The notes beneath the pieces are model-generated. The model had not been told where the DNA came from. It saw only the letters and a list, made by a program, of their open reading frames with translations, and made no database searches. The position numbers and the translations under genes were made by a program. Below, piece by piece: positions 1 through 8,563 of a stretch of 33,705 nt of DNA (the first letter of the stretch is position 1; each line of letters starts with the position of its first letter). The DNA comes from JANWLD01 sp036278875 (GTDB taxonomy: Bacteria; Patescibacteriota; Saccharimonadia; Saccharimonadales; 2-12-FULL-41-12), in contig DASUKF010000033.1 of the NCBI GenBank assembly GCA_036278875.1, positions 1 to 33,705 on the forward strand, in the 5' to 3' direction.

Positions 1-2
1 TC

Positions 3-209
3 AATGAGTCCAAGCATGGATTCTGCACCGGCTATGCCCGGAGCGGCAAATACAACATGGCCAGTGAAGTAGGCTTTACCCAGGATGTGATAAGCGGTGC
101 CAACAGGAAAAAGGACAGGGCATACGCCTCAAAACTGTTCAACCGGTCGCTAAAGATAAGCATAGTAGTGACAGCCGCACTTATAGCCTTGTCCAGATTC
201 CTAACCTGA
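3..209 (+). CDS. C-terminal end of an unrecognised protein (5' truncated by the window)
   Basis: An open frame enters from the left edge and ends at the TGA at 207-209, giving 68 visible residues. I do not recognise the family. The visible part has a polar stretch rich in Gly, Ser, Lys and Asn, then a basic patch (RKKDRAYASKLFNRSLK), then a hydrophobic run of about 18 residues up to the C terminus. That run could be a single C-terminal membrane segment with basic residues on its inner side. It is followed by the carA control region. The reading frame is clear, but the function cannot be judged from this fragment. Confidence 0.5.
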   Translation, partial: NESKHGFCTGYARSGKYNMASEVGFTQDVISGANRKKDRAYASKLFNRSLKISIVVTAALIALSRFLT

Positions 210-237
210 AATCTTTTCCAAGCTTAATAAGCACTTG

Positions 238-256
238 CAAGCAAAACGTTTGCTTG
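238..256. repeat. 8-bp perfect inverted repeat upstream of carA
   Basis: CAAGCAAA at 238-245 pairs perfectly with TTTGCTTG at 249-256 around the three bases ACG. It lies just upstream of the weak -10-like TATATC at 263-268. It could act as a DNA operator or as an RNA hairpin if transcription starts further upstream. The core GCAAAACGTTTGC resembles the enterobacterial PurR box but carries one extra base between the half-sites. Confidence 0.45.
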
Positions 257-273
257 ATAGTGTATATCGAAGT

Positions 274-1371
274 GTGAGCAGATTGATAAAAAAATCCAAG
301 GTAGTAGACAAAGGTCGCCCATCGGGCGATTTTTTAAAGTCTGAAGAGGCATACCTGGTTCTTGAAGACGGCATGAAGTTCGCTGGAAAAGTTCCTGTCT
401 GGCAAAGCGATTCAGCCGCCGGAGAAGTAGTATTCAACACCGGTATGACCGGATATGTCGAGTCACTGACCGATCCGTCGTATTCCGAACAGATACTGAC
501 GTTTACGTATCCTTTGATAGGCAATTACGGCGTCCCTGGGGAGCCCTGGGAATCCGGCAAAATATATGCCAAAGGAGCCGTGGTATCCGAGGATATAGAA
601 GCCTGGAGCCATCCCTTGTCCCGCGAATCGTTGCTGCAGTGGTTGAAAGAACAGAACGTACCATTAATATATGATGTCGACACCAGGCAATTGACCCGCC
701 ACTTAAGGGCCAAAGGTGTAGTCAACGGAGTTATAACCTCGGGCAGTACTCCTATAGCAAGCTTCGAGCCTAAAAAACCGCTGGTAAGTATAGATAAACC
801 CGAGCTTCATAAGGTACCGGGCGCGAAAAAGACTGTAATCCTACTAGACTGCGGTGCCAAAGAAAACATCCAGCGGAGTCTTCTCCACAGAAAACTTAAC
901 GTGTTAAGAGTGCCCTATGATTACGATCTGGGCAAGGAAAAATATGATGGCGTGGTGCTCTCCAACGGTCCCGGCAACCCCTCAGACTACATCAAGGCCA
1001 TAGAAACGGTCAAAAAGCTTATAAAAGGCGACAGGCCGGTTTTCGGAATATGTCTGGGCAGTCAGCTGATGTCGCTGGCGGCAGGCGCTAAGACTTATAA
1101 GCTCAAGTTCGGCCACAGGGGTCACAACCAGCCTTGCATGGATATGACGACCGGCAAATGTTACATAACCAGCCAGAACCACGGCTACGCCGTAGACAAA
1201 GCAACCATGCCAAAAGGCTGGGATGTATATTTCTTAAACCTTAATGACGGTTCGGTCGAAGGCATAATTCATAAGTCCAAGCCTTTCTTCTCGGTACAGT
1301 TTCATCCGGAAGCCGCGCCCGGTCCTACAGATACCGAATTTTTGTTTGAAAAATTCACGGAGCTGCTATAA
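274..1371 (+). CDS. carA: carbamoyl-phosphate synthase, small (glutaminase) subunit
   Basis: CarA hydrolyses glutamine and passes ammonia to CarB for carbamoyl phosphate synthesis (pyrimidines and arginine). The family N-terminal domain starts at AYLVLEDG (codon at 349) and continues through GEVVFNTGMTGY and LTDPSYS. The class I amidotransferase domain follows, with nucleophile Cys260 in GICLGSQ and the His344/Glu346 pair in QFHPEA. The start is uncertain: the frame is open from TTG 235, with GTG 274 and TTG 283 as later options, and there is no ATG, GTG or TTG between 286 and the conserved domain. GTG 274 follows a possible -10 (TATATC, 263-268) by five bases. Any of these starts adds a 25- to 40-residue N-terminal extension and puts the terminator-like hairpin at 311-335 inside the coding sequence. 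The stop directly abuts the carB ATG. Confidence 0.93.
   Translation: MSRLIKKSKVVDKGRPSGDFLKSEEAYLVLEDGMKFAGKVPVWQSDSAAGEVVFNTGMTGYVESLTDPSYSEQILTFTYPLIGNYGVPGEPWESGKIYAKGAVVSEDIEAWSHPLSRESLLQWLKEQNVPLIYDVDTRQLTRHLRAKGVVNGVITSGSTPIASFEPKKPLVSIDKPELHKVPGAKKTVILLDCGAKENIQRSLLHRKLNVLRVPYDYDLGKEKYDGVVLSNGPGNPSDYIKAIETVKKLIKGDRPVFGICLGSQLMSLAAGAKTYKLKFGHRGHNQPCMDMTTGKCYITSQNHGYAVDKATMPKGWDVYFLNLNDGSVEGIIHKSKPFFSVQFHPEAAPGPTDTEFLFEKFTELL
311..335 (+). terminator. terminator-like hairpin with U-tract at the 5' end of carA (possible attenuator)
   Basis: TCGCCC (315-320) and GGGCGA (324-329) form a six-pair GC-rich stem around ATC, extendable with G-T and A-T pairs on both sides, followed directly by six T residues (330-335). 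It lies about 100 bases after the upstream gene's stop and 14 bases before the first conserved CarA codons. It may be the terminator of the upstream gene, or an attenuator that translating ribosomes must override. Confidence 0.55.
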
Positions 1372-4300
1372 ATGAAACTGAAGAAGGTACTGATCTTAGG
1401 CAGCGGCGGATTGAAAATAGGCCAGGCCGGCGAGTTTGACTATTCCGGTTCTCAGGCTATAAAGGCGATGAAAGAAGAAGGTATAAAGACCGTACTTATC
1501 AACCCTAACATAGCAACCGTGCAGACCGACAACCAGATGGCGGACAAAGTTTATTTCCTACCGCTAAACAAACAATACGCCGAGGAAGTCATAAAAAAGG
1601 AAAGACCTGACGGCATACTTCTGAGCTTCGGCGGCCAGACCGCGCTTAATCTGGGTCTGGAGCTGGAAGAAACCGGCATACTTAAGAAATACAAAGTAAA
1701 GGCTCTGGGCACATCTACAGATTCTATAAGAGTTACCGAGGACCGCGACCTGTTCAAGAACGAGCTTGAGAAAATAAACGTAAAGACAGCATTGAGCGCG
1801 GCGACTTATTCCACCCAGGAAGCCATAAAGGCCGCTAAATCCATAGGCTACCCTGTAATGATGCGTTCAGGCTTTTCCCTGGGCGGTTTAGGCTCCGGAC
1901 GCATAGAGGACGAAAAAGAGCTAGAAAAACGCTGCGATGAAGCTTTCCATAAGGTAAAACAGGTACTTATAGAAGAATATCTCGAAGGTTGGAAAGAAAT
2001 AGAATATGAAGTGGTCAGGGATATAGATGACAATTGCATAACCGTCTGCAATATGGAAAATCTGGATCCTATGGGCGTTCACACCGGCGAAAGTATCGTC
2101 GTTGCTCCTTCGCAGACTTTGACCAATCATGAATACCATATGCTCCGGGAAATCGCCATCAAGACGATAAAGCACCTGAATATAGTCGGCGAATGCAATA
2201 TCCAGTACGCATTGAATTCCGATACAGGCGAATACCGCGTCATAGAAGTAAATGCCCGTCTCAGCCGCTCCAGCGCCCTGGCATCCAAGGCAACAGGCTA
2301 TCCGCTGGCATATGTTGCGGCCAAGCTTATCCTGGGCAAGAAACTCCATGAGCTGAAAAATTCCGTAACCGGCAAGACATCGGCCTTTTTCGAGCCGGCG
2401 CTTGATTATGTAGCGGTCAAGATGCCCAGATGGGATCTGACCAAACTAAAGAATTCGGACCTTCGCATAGGCTCGGAGATGAAAAGCGTCGGAGAAGTCA
2501 TGGCGCTAGCCCGCTCTTTCCCGGAGGCATTGCAAAAAGCTATCAGGATGCAGAACACCGGCTGCGACGGATTCACCATACATCCGCACGAGTTCGGCCG
2601 CGACTATATGGACGAGATAAAAAACCCGACTTATAGGCGTATTTTCGCCATCTATAAGGCATTTCATGAAGGGAAAAGCGTGGATGGAATAAATCGTCTT
2701 AGCAGGATAGATAAATGGTTCTTATATCAGATACATGCAGTGCATGAAACCGAAAAAGAACTAAAAGCTTCTAAATTAGTCAAAAAAGAACTGCTGCATA
2801 AGGCGAAGAAGCTTGGTTTTTCAGACAAAGCAATAGCAGTTCTGATTGGTTCCGATGAGGACAAGGTAAGAAAACTAAGAAAACGCTACGGCATAGCACC
2901 GTCCGTGAAACTCATAGACACGCTGGCCGGCGAGTTCGCAGCCAAGACCAACTATCTGTATCTGACATACGCCGGCCGCGACAACGACGTGAAACCGCTG
3001 GATAAAAGCGTCATAACCATAGGCTCCGGCCCCTATTCCATAGGCTCTTCCGTGGAATTCGACTGGTGTGCGGTAAATACCGTAAAAACACTCAAAAAAT
3101 ACGGCCATAACACAGTGATAATCAATTCCAACCCGGAGACGGTATCTACCGATTTCGATATATCCGACAGGCTGTATTTCGACGAACTGACATACGAGCG
3201 GGTGGCCGATATAGCCGAGTTCGAGAAGAATATGCCGATAATAGTTTCCGTAGGCGGCCAGATAGCAAATAACCTGGCGCCGGTACTTGACGCCAAAGGA
3301 TTCAAGATACTCGGAACAAGCCCCAAGGATATAAACAATGCCGAGAACCGCCAGTTGTTTTCCAGCATGCTGAACAAGCTTGACATAGACCAGCCGGACT
3401 GGCAGGAAGTGACCTCGCTCGCAAGCGCCAAGAAATTTGCTAAAAAAGTAGAATATCCCGTGCTTATCCGGCCTTCGTACGTATTATCCGGCGGAGCTAT
3501 GAGCATCGTTTATTCCGACCGTGACATGAAGCACTATCTGGACAGGGCAACCAAGCTGTCACCTGAACATCCGACAGTGATATCCGACTTCATCACCCAT
3601 GCCAAAGAGATAGAGATAGACGGTGTAGCGGACAAAGGGAAACTGGTAATCTACGCCGTCAGCGAGCATATAGAGAACGCCGGCGTTCATTCCGGCGACG
3701 CTACCGTTGCTCTGCCGGCGCAATATCTGTATCTGGAAACCATCAGAAGGGCTAATCAGATAACCGCCAAGATAATCAAAGCACTTAATATAACCGGGCC
3801 TTTCAACATCCAGTTTCTGGCCAAGGATAATGAGATAAAGGTTATAGAATGCAATGTGCGTGCTTCGCGCAGTTTCCCGTTCGTATCCAAGGTTACCAAG
3901 CACAACTTCATCGAGATGGCGACCAAAGCCATGCTGGGCAAACTGGAGAAGGGAAAAAGCTATAATACGCTGGATTTAGACTACGTAGGCGTGAAAAGCC
4001 CGCAGTTCTCATACAGCCGGCTGAAAGGGGCCGACCCCGTAGCCACGGTAGAGATGGCATCTACCGGCGAGGTGGCCTGTTTTGGAGACGATCTGCTGGA
4101 AGCTTTTTACAAATCCTGGCTGGCAACCGATCAGGAGATTACCGGCAGGAATATCTGTGTCAGTCTGCCGGACGAGCATAAATTTAAGTTCATAGACGAA
4201 CTCCGCGAACTGGACCAGCAGGGCTATAGCCTTTTCGCAACCCCCGGAACTCACAGATTCCTTAAAGAACACGACATAAAATCCAAGAAACTCAGCAAGA

Positions 4301-4539
4301 TAAAGGAGCATAAATCGCGTTCGCTGGCCGACTATATTTCCAAGCGCAAACTGGATCTGGTCATAAGTGTACCGTCGATATCCGAAGACAGTCAGGATGC
4401 ATACGAGATACGCCGCCTGACCATAGACCACCACATACCTCTGATGACCAATGCCGAAACCGGCAGACTTCTCTTGAAGGCTTTGGGAGAAAAACGCCTG
4501 CAGAGGCCTCCTATCAAATCCTGGGACGAATACAACTAA
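1372..4539 (+). CDS. carB: carbamoyl-phosphate synthase, large subunit
   Basis: CarB makes carbamoyl phosphate from bicarbonate, ammonia delivered by CarA, and two ATP. The 1055 residues are full length for the family (E. coli about 1070). The N-terminal half starts with LILGSGGLKIGQAGEFDYSG and contains the first ATP-grasp unit (MMRSGFSLGGLGSG, EVNARLSRSSALASKATGY). An oligomerisation segment follows, then the second synthetase half (ITIGSGPYSIGSSVEFDW, RPSYVLSGGAMSIVY, ECNVRASRSFPFVSKV). From about residue 925 there is an MGS-like allosteric domain. A GGAG Shine-Dalgarno lies in the carA end and the ATG follows the carA stop without a gap, so the two are cotranslated. The last bases overlap the end of purB on the other strand. 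Confidence 0.97.
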   Translation: MKLKKVLILGSGGLKIGQAGEFDYSGSQAIKAMKEEGIKTVLINPNIATVQTDNQMADKVYFLPLNKQYAEEVIKKERPDGILLSFGGQTALNLGLELEETGILKKYKVKALGTSTDSIRVTEDRDLFKNELEKINVKTALSAATYSTQEAIKAAKSIGYPVMMRSGFSLGGLGSGRIEDEKELEKRCDEAFHKVKQVLIEEYLEGWKEIEYEVVRDIDDNCITVCNMENLDPMGVHTGESIVVAPSQTLTNHEYHMLREIAIKTIKHLNIVGECNIQYALNSDTGEYRVIEVNARLSRSSALASKATGYPLAYVAAKLILGKKLHELKNSVTGKTSAFFEPALDYVAVKMPRWDLTKLKNSDLRIGSEMKSVGEVMALARSFPEALQKAIRMQNTGCDGFTIHPHEFGRDYMDEIKNPTYRRIFAIYKAFHEGKSVDGINRLSRIDKWFLYQIHAVHETEKELKASKLVKKELLHKAKKLGFSDKAIAVLIGSDEDKVRKLRKRYGIAPSVKLIDTLAGEFAAKTNYLYLTYAGRDNDVKPLDKSVITIGSGPYSIGSSVEFDWCAVNTVKTLKKYGHNTVIINSNPETVSTDFDISDRLYFDELTYERVADIAEFEKNMPIIVSVGGQIANNLAPVLDAKGFKILGTSPKDINNAENRQLFSSMLNKLDIDQPDWQEVTSLASAKKFAKKVEYPVLIRPSYVLSGGAMSIVYSDRDMKHYLDRATKLSPEHPTVISDFITHAKEIEIDGVADKGKLVIYAVSEHIENAGVHSGDATVALPAQYLYLETIRRANQITAKIIKALNITGPFNIQFLAKDNEIKVIECNVRASRSFPFVSKVTKHNFIEMATKAMLGKLEKGKSYNTLDLDYVGVKSPQFSYSRLKGADPVATVEMASTGEVACFGDDLLEAFYKSWLATDQEITGRNICVSLPDEHKFKFIDELRELDQQGYSLFATPGTHRFLKEHDIKSKKLSKIKEHKSRSLADYISKRKLDLVISVPSISEDSQDAYEIRRLTIDHHIPLMTNAETGRLLLKALGEKRLQRPPIKSWDEYN

Positions 4540-5924
4540 GCCAGAGATTTTATGATGCGGCGCGTCTTTTCAGCCGCCAGGCCCAGATAATACTGCTGGG
4601 GGTTCTCGATGATTTTCTTTTCGTCCTCTGTAAATTTTGCCCAGTAACCGGCTATACCGCTGTCAGCAGAAGCCGCTTCATATAAGGACTTATTTTCTGC
4701 GAGAGCGGCCTGTGAGATCTTTTTGGCTGCTTCATGGGCCGAAGTATGGCCGTATTTTTCCAACAGGAGATAAAGTGGCTCGGCAGCTACGGCGCCTTTG
4801 GACATCTCAAGATTACGCTGCATTGATTCTTCATCAACTTCTATTACTGACATCACCTTGTCCAGCCGAGCAATCATATTGGCCGTTATAGCCGGTACAA
4901 GCACATAAAACCGCGAAGATGCGGAATCTGTCAGATCCCGCTGGTGTTCGCTGGCTATGTTAAGATTCGCGTTCAAAGTCTGCGATAGGACCTGCTTGTG
5001 CATGCTGGCCACGTTCTCAAAGTTCCAGGGGTTGCGCTTGTGCGCCATGGTGGACGAACCGGCCTGGCCTTCGGCGAACTTCTCCCGTATCTCGGATATC
5101 TCGCTCCTCTGCAGATGACGCATGTCATGGCCCAGATTAGACATTATCCCCGAAAGAATAGCGTACTCGTCTATCAGCCTGACGAGCTGCTCCGGCGGAG
5201 CGATCTGGGTAGAATATTCACTCGGTTTCAGACCTATCTTGTCCAGGACGGATTCTTCGAACTTGAACGGATCATCCAAAAATACGCTGAGCGCGTTATA
5301 AGCACCGACGGCACCGGAAAACTTGCCCTTAAGCTCGCCCGACAAATCACGGAGTGCTCCATACGAGTTATTCAATCTGGAAACATACTCGGCTATGGCG
5401 AAGCCGAAGGTTATCGGTACGCCGTGCTGTCCGTGCGTACGTCCTATCTGCGGCGTATCGGCATATTTATCGGCAAGGCCTGCCAGTGTGCCTATCAGAT
5501 TCTTCAGCCGCGGCAGCACGACTTCCTCGGTAACGTCTTTCATCTGAAGCACCTGGGAGTTGGCAATTATGTCATAAGAAGTCGCCCCGAAGTGCACATA
5601 AGGCTTGGCTTCGTCGGAAATACCGGACTTTATAACGTTTATAAGCGCCTTTATATCGTGACGGGTAGTCTTTTCCTCTTCGTAAACCTTATTTATGTCT
5701 ACCTTGCGGGCCGAAACTTCTATCTCGTCGGCGATTTCCATGCTGCAGATACCGGCCTCTGCCAGAGCATGCGCCAGAGCGCTCTCTATGTAGGCCTGGT
5801 AGACTATGCGGGACTGTTCGGATGCATACTTGGCCACCTCAGCGTCAAAATACCTGTTATCCAGTGGATCCACGGTGTTATAGCCGGGATGTTCCGAGGC
5901 CGGCAAATCAAATCTCTTTTGCAT
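4536..5924 (-). CDS. purB: adenylosuccinate lyase
   Basis: PurB cleaves SAICAR to AICAR and adenylosuccinate to AMP, releasing fumarate. The protein has 462 residues. It shows the fumarase/aspartase superfamily signatures: TTRHDIKA near residue 85, HFGATSYD, the catalytic-His region GRTHGQHGVPITFG, and the mobile signature loop GSSTMAHKRNPWNFEN, where the usual MPHK is MAHK. It overlaps purC by ATGA and has an AAGGAG Shine-Dalgarno inside the purC end, so it is the second gene of a purC-purB operon. Its stop overlaps the carB stop by three bases on the opposite strand. Subfamily assignment is by motif only. Confidence 0.96.
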   Translation of the reverse strand: MQKRFDLPASEHPGYNTVDPLDNRYFDAEVAKYASEQSRIVYQAYIESALAHALAEAGICSMEIADEIEVSARKVDINKVYEEEKTTRHDIKALINVIKSGISDEAKPYVHFGATSYDIIANSQVLQMKDVTEEVVLPRLKNLIGTLAGLADKYADTPQIGRTHGQHGVPITFGFAIAEYVSRLNNSYGALRDLSGELKGKFSGAVGAYNALSVFLDDPFKFEESVLDKIGLKPSEYSTQIAPPEQLVRLIDEYAILSGIMSNLGHDMRHLQRSEISEIREKFAEGQAGSSTMAHKRNPWNFENVASMHKQVLSQTLNANLNIASEHQRDLTDSASSRFYVLVPAITANMIARLDKVMSVIEVDEESMQRNLEMSKGAVAAEPLYLLLEKYGHTSAHEAAKKISQAALAENKSLYEAASADSGIAGYWAKFTEDEKKIIENPQQYYLGLAAEKTRRIIKSLA

Positions 5925-6892
5925 CAGTCCAGCTCCTTTATAGCTTCATTTACGTTAGCTTCGATTCTTTTAACAATATCGGTTTGCGTCGGTTTTACAA
6001 AATCGCGGCCGGTTATCTGCTCATAAAGTTCTATGTATCTGTCAGAGATGTTTTTTACCACTTCGTCGGTCATTTCGGGTATCTCCTGGCCTTCCTGCCC
6101 GGAAAACCCATTGTCCATCAGCCAGGTTCGTACGAACTCCTTGGAAAGATGTTTCGGCTTATCGAGCGAGCGGTCTTTGATGAACGCTTCGTAACTGTCC
6201 CGATAAAAATATCTGGAAGAATCCGGAGTATGTATCTCGTCTATCAGGATTATCCGTCCGTCTTGCAGGCCGAATTCGTATTTTGTATCGGCAAGCAGAA
6301 GCCCGCGCTGCGCGGCCATGGACTGACCCTTTTCAAAGAGGTTCAGCGCAAGCGTGCACATCTCGTCAAACTGGGTTTTTGTAGCAAGACCGCGGTTTAT
6401 CACTTCTACGGCTGAAATATCCTCGTCATGGCCGGCCTCCGCCTTGGTGGTCGGTGTTATCAGCGGACTTGTGAACAGTTCATATTCCTGCATATCCTCC
6501 GGCATAGCCAGTCCGCATAGCTCGCGCCTGCCCGAAGCATACTCGCGCCAGGCATGGCCGACCAGCATACCGCGGACCACCACTTCTACCTTGAAAGGCT
6601 CGCATTTATAACCCAGGCTGACATTGGCATCCGGCATAGAAATCAGCCAGTTGGGGGCGAGCTCGCCGGTCGCGTTCAAAAAATAGTCCGCAATCTGATT
6701 AAGTATCTGCCCCTTGTACGGGATAGGGCGGGGAAGGATACGGTCAAAGGCCGATATCCTGTCCGTCGCGACCATGACCAGGTATTTATCCTTGATAGTG
6801 TAGACATCGCGGACTTTGCCGTGATAAACATCCGTCTGGCCAGGAAAGTCATACTCCGTCCTCTGCAGAGTATTGTTGTGAGGTGTTGGCAT
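5924..6892 (-). CDS. purC: SAICAR synthetase (phosphoribosylaminoimidazole-succinocarboxamide synthase)
   Basis: PurC joins CAIR and aspartate with ATP to give SAICAR. Recognisable are the nucleotide-binding start HGKVRDVY, DRISAFDR, the signature VEVVVRGMLVGHAWREY, and LADTKYEFG followed by LIDEIHTPDSSRYF. From ATG 6892 the protein has 322 residues, the longer form of this family. The frame stays open to a GTG at 6913, but a perfect TATAAT on the minus strand (6902-6907) lies inside that extension and ends nine bases before ATG 6892, so I chose the ATG. The mRNA is predicted to be leaderless. It is transcribed with purB and is divergent from purK. Confidence 0.96.
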   Translation of the reverse strand: MPTPHNNTLQRTEYDFPGQTDVYHGKVRDVYTIKDKYLVMVATDRISAFDRILPRPIPYKGQILNQIADYFLNATGELAPNWLISMPDANVSLGYKCEPFKVEVVVRGMLVGHAWREYASGRRELCGLAMPEDMQEYELFTSPLITPTTKAEAGHDEDISAVEVINRGLATKTQFDEMCTLALNLFEKGQSMAAQRGLLLADTKYEFGLQDGRIILIDEIHTPDSSRYFYRDSYEAFIKDRSLDKPKHLSKEFVRTWLMDNGFSGQEGQEIPEMTDEVVKNISDRYIELYEQITGRDFVKPTQTDIVKRIEANVNEAIKELD

Positions 6893-6901
6893 CTTATCTA
6901 C

Positions 6902-6907
6902 ATTATA
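6902..6907 (-). promoter_or_regulatory. -10 box of the purC-purB promoter (leaderless)
   Basis: Read on the minus strand this is a perfect TATAAT whose last base lies nine bases before ATG 6892, with no Shine-Dalgarno between. The start of transcription would fall within about three bases of the start codon. I see no clear -35. It stands back to back with the purK promoter. Confidence 0.6.
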
Positions 6908-6931
6908 GCCCACTTCAGCCCTTCTTTGCAG

Positions 6932-6937
6932 TACAAT
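6932..6937 (+). promoter_or_regulatory. -10 box of the purK operon promoter (leaderless)
   Basis: TACAAT is followed by eight bases (ATACCTAG) and then the purK ATG at 6946. There is no Shine-Dalgarno. Only 53 bases separate the purC and purK start codons, so the two divergent promoters overlap in their upstream parts and may be controlled together. Confidence 0.55.
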
Positions 6938-6945
6938 ATACCTAG

Positions 6946-8067
6946 ATGAAGGGAACCATAGGCATAGTCGGCGGCGGCCAGCTAGGCAGGATGTTAAGCG
7001 AGCCTGCTATAAGGCTGGGTTATAACGTAGTAGTAATAGACCCCACGCCGGACTGTCCGGCCAGCCAGGCGGGAGCCGAACAGATAGTCGCTGATTATCG
7101 CGACGCCGATGCGGTGAAGGAGCTTGCTGAGCGTTCAGATTTTCTGACCATAGAGTTCGAACACATAAACGCCGAAGCCCTGCGGGCTGTAGAAGGTTCC
7201 GTACCGGTTAACCCTACCCCGGAAACCATAATCCTGATTCAGAACAAGTACGAGCAGAAAGTCTTCCTGAAACAGCAAGGTTTTCCAGTGGCTGACTTCG
7301 CCGAAATAAAAGACATCAAACAGGCCGTAGATCTGTTCAATGAATGGGGCGGCATGATAATCAAGTCCAAGACTGATTCTTTCGACGGCCGCGGCAATGC
7401 GCTTATCAGCGACGTTGGCGATATCAAACAAGCCCTTGATAAATTCAAAGGCAAAGAAATCTTCGCCGAGAAAATAGTAGATTTCACGAAAGAACTTGCC
7501 GTCATGGTCGCGAAAGACGTCCGCGGCGATCTCCTGACCTATCCGGTCGTCGAAACGGTCCATAAGCGCAATATATGCATTGAAGTTTACGCGCCCGCTG
7601 AAATAGACGGGCCTACCGCTCAAAAGGGCCGGGAAATAGCGAAAAAGGCCGTTTCCGAGCTGAAAGGCGCCGGCGTATACGGCGTAGAGATGTTTTTGGA
7701 TGAGAACGGACAGATACTTATAAACGAAATAGCGCCGCGAGTACATAACTCCGGTCATTACACCATGGACATGTTTGCTCCGTCCCAGTTCAAGCAACAT
7801 ATACTGGCGATTGCCGGAGAAAGGCTGGAAGAACCGAAAGCAACGGCGGAATATTGCTGCATGGTCAATATACTGGGTGAAAGAAACGGTCCTGTAGAGC
7901 TGAAAGGTGTCGACGAAGCAAAGAAGATTCCAGGCGTCAGTGTATATATCTACGGTAAGAAACCGACTAAAGTGGACAGGAAGATGGGACATATCAATGC
8001 GCTAGCAGGTACAATGAAAGAAGCGAAGGATAATGCTAAGAAAGCAAGGAAATTAATCAGCATTTAG
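6946..8067 (+). CDS. purK: N5-carboxyaminoimidazole ribonucleotide synthase (ATP-grasp)
   Basis: PurK uses ATP and bicarbonate to convert AIR to N5-CAIR, the substrate of PurE. The protein has 373 residues. The N-terminal fold begins GIVGGGQLGRML. The ATP-grasp domain includes QNKYEQKVFLKQQGFPVADF, IIKSKTDSFDGRGN and the metal/ATP site EIAPRVHNSGHYTMD, and a small C-terminal domain follows. It heads the block purK-purE-fchA-folD, with a strong Shine-Dalgarno for purE ten bases further on. The ATG at 6946 matches the family start and sits eight bases after a -10 box. Confidence 0.96.
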   Translation: MKGTIGIVGGGQLGRMLSEPAIRLGYNVVVIDPTPDCPASQAGAEQIVADYRDADAVKELAERSDFLTIEFEHINAEALRAVEGSVPVNPTPETIILIQNKYEQKVFLKQQGFPVADFAEIKDIKQAVDLFNEWGGMIIKSKTDSFDGRGNALISDVGDIKQALDKFKGKEIFAEKIVDFTKELAVMVAKDVRGDLLTYPVVETVHKRNICIEVYAPAEIDGPTAQKGREIAKKAVSELKGAGVYGVEMFLDENGQILINEIAPRVHNSGHYTMDMFAPSQFKQHILAIAGERLEEPKATAEYCCMVNILGERNGPVELKGVDEAKKIPGVSVYIYGKKPTKVDRKMGHINALAGTMKEAKDNAKKARKLISI

Positions 8068-8071
8068 GAGG
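8066..8071 (+). promoter_or_regulatory. strong Shine-Dalgarno of purE
   Basis: AGGAGG, six bases before ATG 8078. It shows that the organism does use canonical Shine-Dalgarno initiation inside operons, in contrast to the operon-head genes. Confidence 0.8.
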
Positions 8072-8077
8072 AATCAA

Positions 8078-8563
8078 ATGGAAACACCTGTCGTCGGCAT
8101 AATAATGGGCTCCAAATCGGACATGGACGTGATGGACACGGCCGCCAAGGAGCTGGAACAACTCGGTGTCAAATACGAAGTAAGGATAGTTTCCGCTCAC
8201 AGGACGCCTGATGTGATGGATGAGTATGCTTCCACCGCTAAGAAGCGGGGCCTAAAGGTGATAATAGCCGGCGCCGGCGGCTCTGCACATTTGCCCGGTA
8301 TGACAGCATCCCATACAACCTTGCCGGTGATAGCCGTTCCCATAAAGCGGAATCCTCATGACCACGAAGCATTGTGGTCTAACATCAAGATGCCTCCCGG
8401 AGTACCGCTGGCTACCATGCCGGAAAACGGAGCAAAAAACGCCGCTTTGATGGCCGTGGAGATATTGGCCGTAGAAGATTCGGCATTATCAGAACGATAT
8501 GCAGCTTATCGCAAGAATATGCACGATGAAGTAATAGCGGACGATAAGGAAATAAATCAGTGA
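8078..8563 (+). CDS. purE: N5-CAIR mutase (class I PurE)
   Basis: PurE moves the carboxyl group of N5-CAIR to carbon 4, giving CAIR. Its 161 residues are typical of the class I enzyme, in keeping with the adjacent purK. Visible are the substrate loop MGSKSD (residues 10-15), the catalytic His41 in SAHRTP, and the glycine-rich AGAGGSAHLPGM. The segment after PVIAVPIK (RNPHDHEALWSNIKMPPGVPLATM) replaces the more usual serine- and leucine-rich loop but keeps the MPPGVP core. Its TGA overlaps the GTG start of the next gene (GTGA). Confidence 0.95.
   Translation: METPVVGIIMGSKSDMDVMDTAAKELEQLGVKYEVRIVSAHRTPDVMDEYASTAKKRGLKVIIAGAGGSAHLPGMTASHTTLPVIAVPIKRNPHDHEALWSNIKMPPGVPLATMPENGAKNAALMAVEILAVEDSALSERYAAYRKNMHDEVIADDKEINQ

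Noticed and set aside
1372..4539. Alternative genetic code (UGA as Gly, as in Gracilibacteria/SR1)
   Set aside because: UGA serves as a real stop for several genes here (for example purE, purD, purC), and no conserved domain continues past one.
4536..5924. PurB signature MAHKRNP instead of MPHKRNP read as a damaged active site
   Set aside because: The Ser and Lys/Arg/Asn of the loop are intact and the rest of the protein is normal, so a subfamily variant is more likely.
4998..6026. 342-residue open frame on the plus strand
   Set aside because: It is antisense to purB and purC, has no recognisable motif, and reflects codon bias of the minus-strand genes.
6893..6913. GTG start of purC at 6913
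   Set aside because: The extension contains a perfect TATAAT promoter box, and ATG 6892 fits the leaderless spacing seen at other genes.
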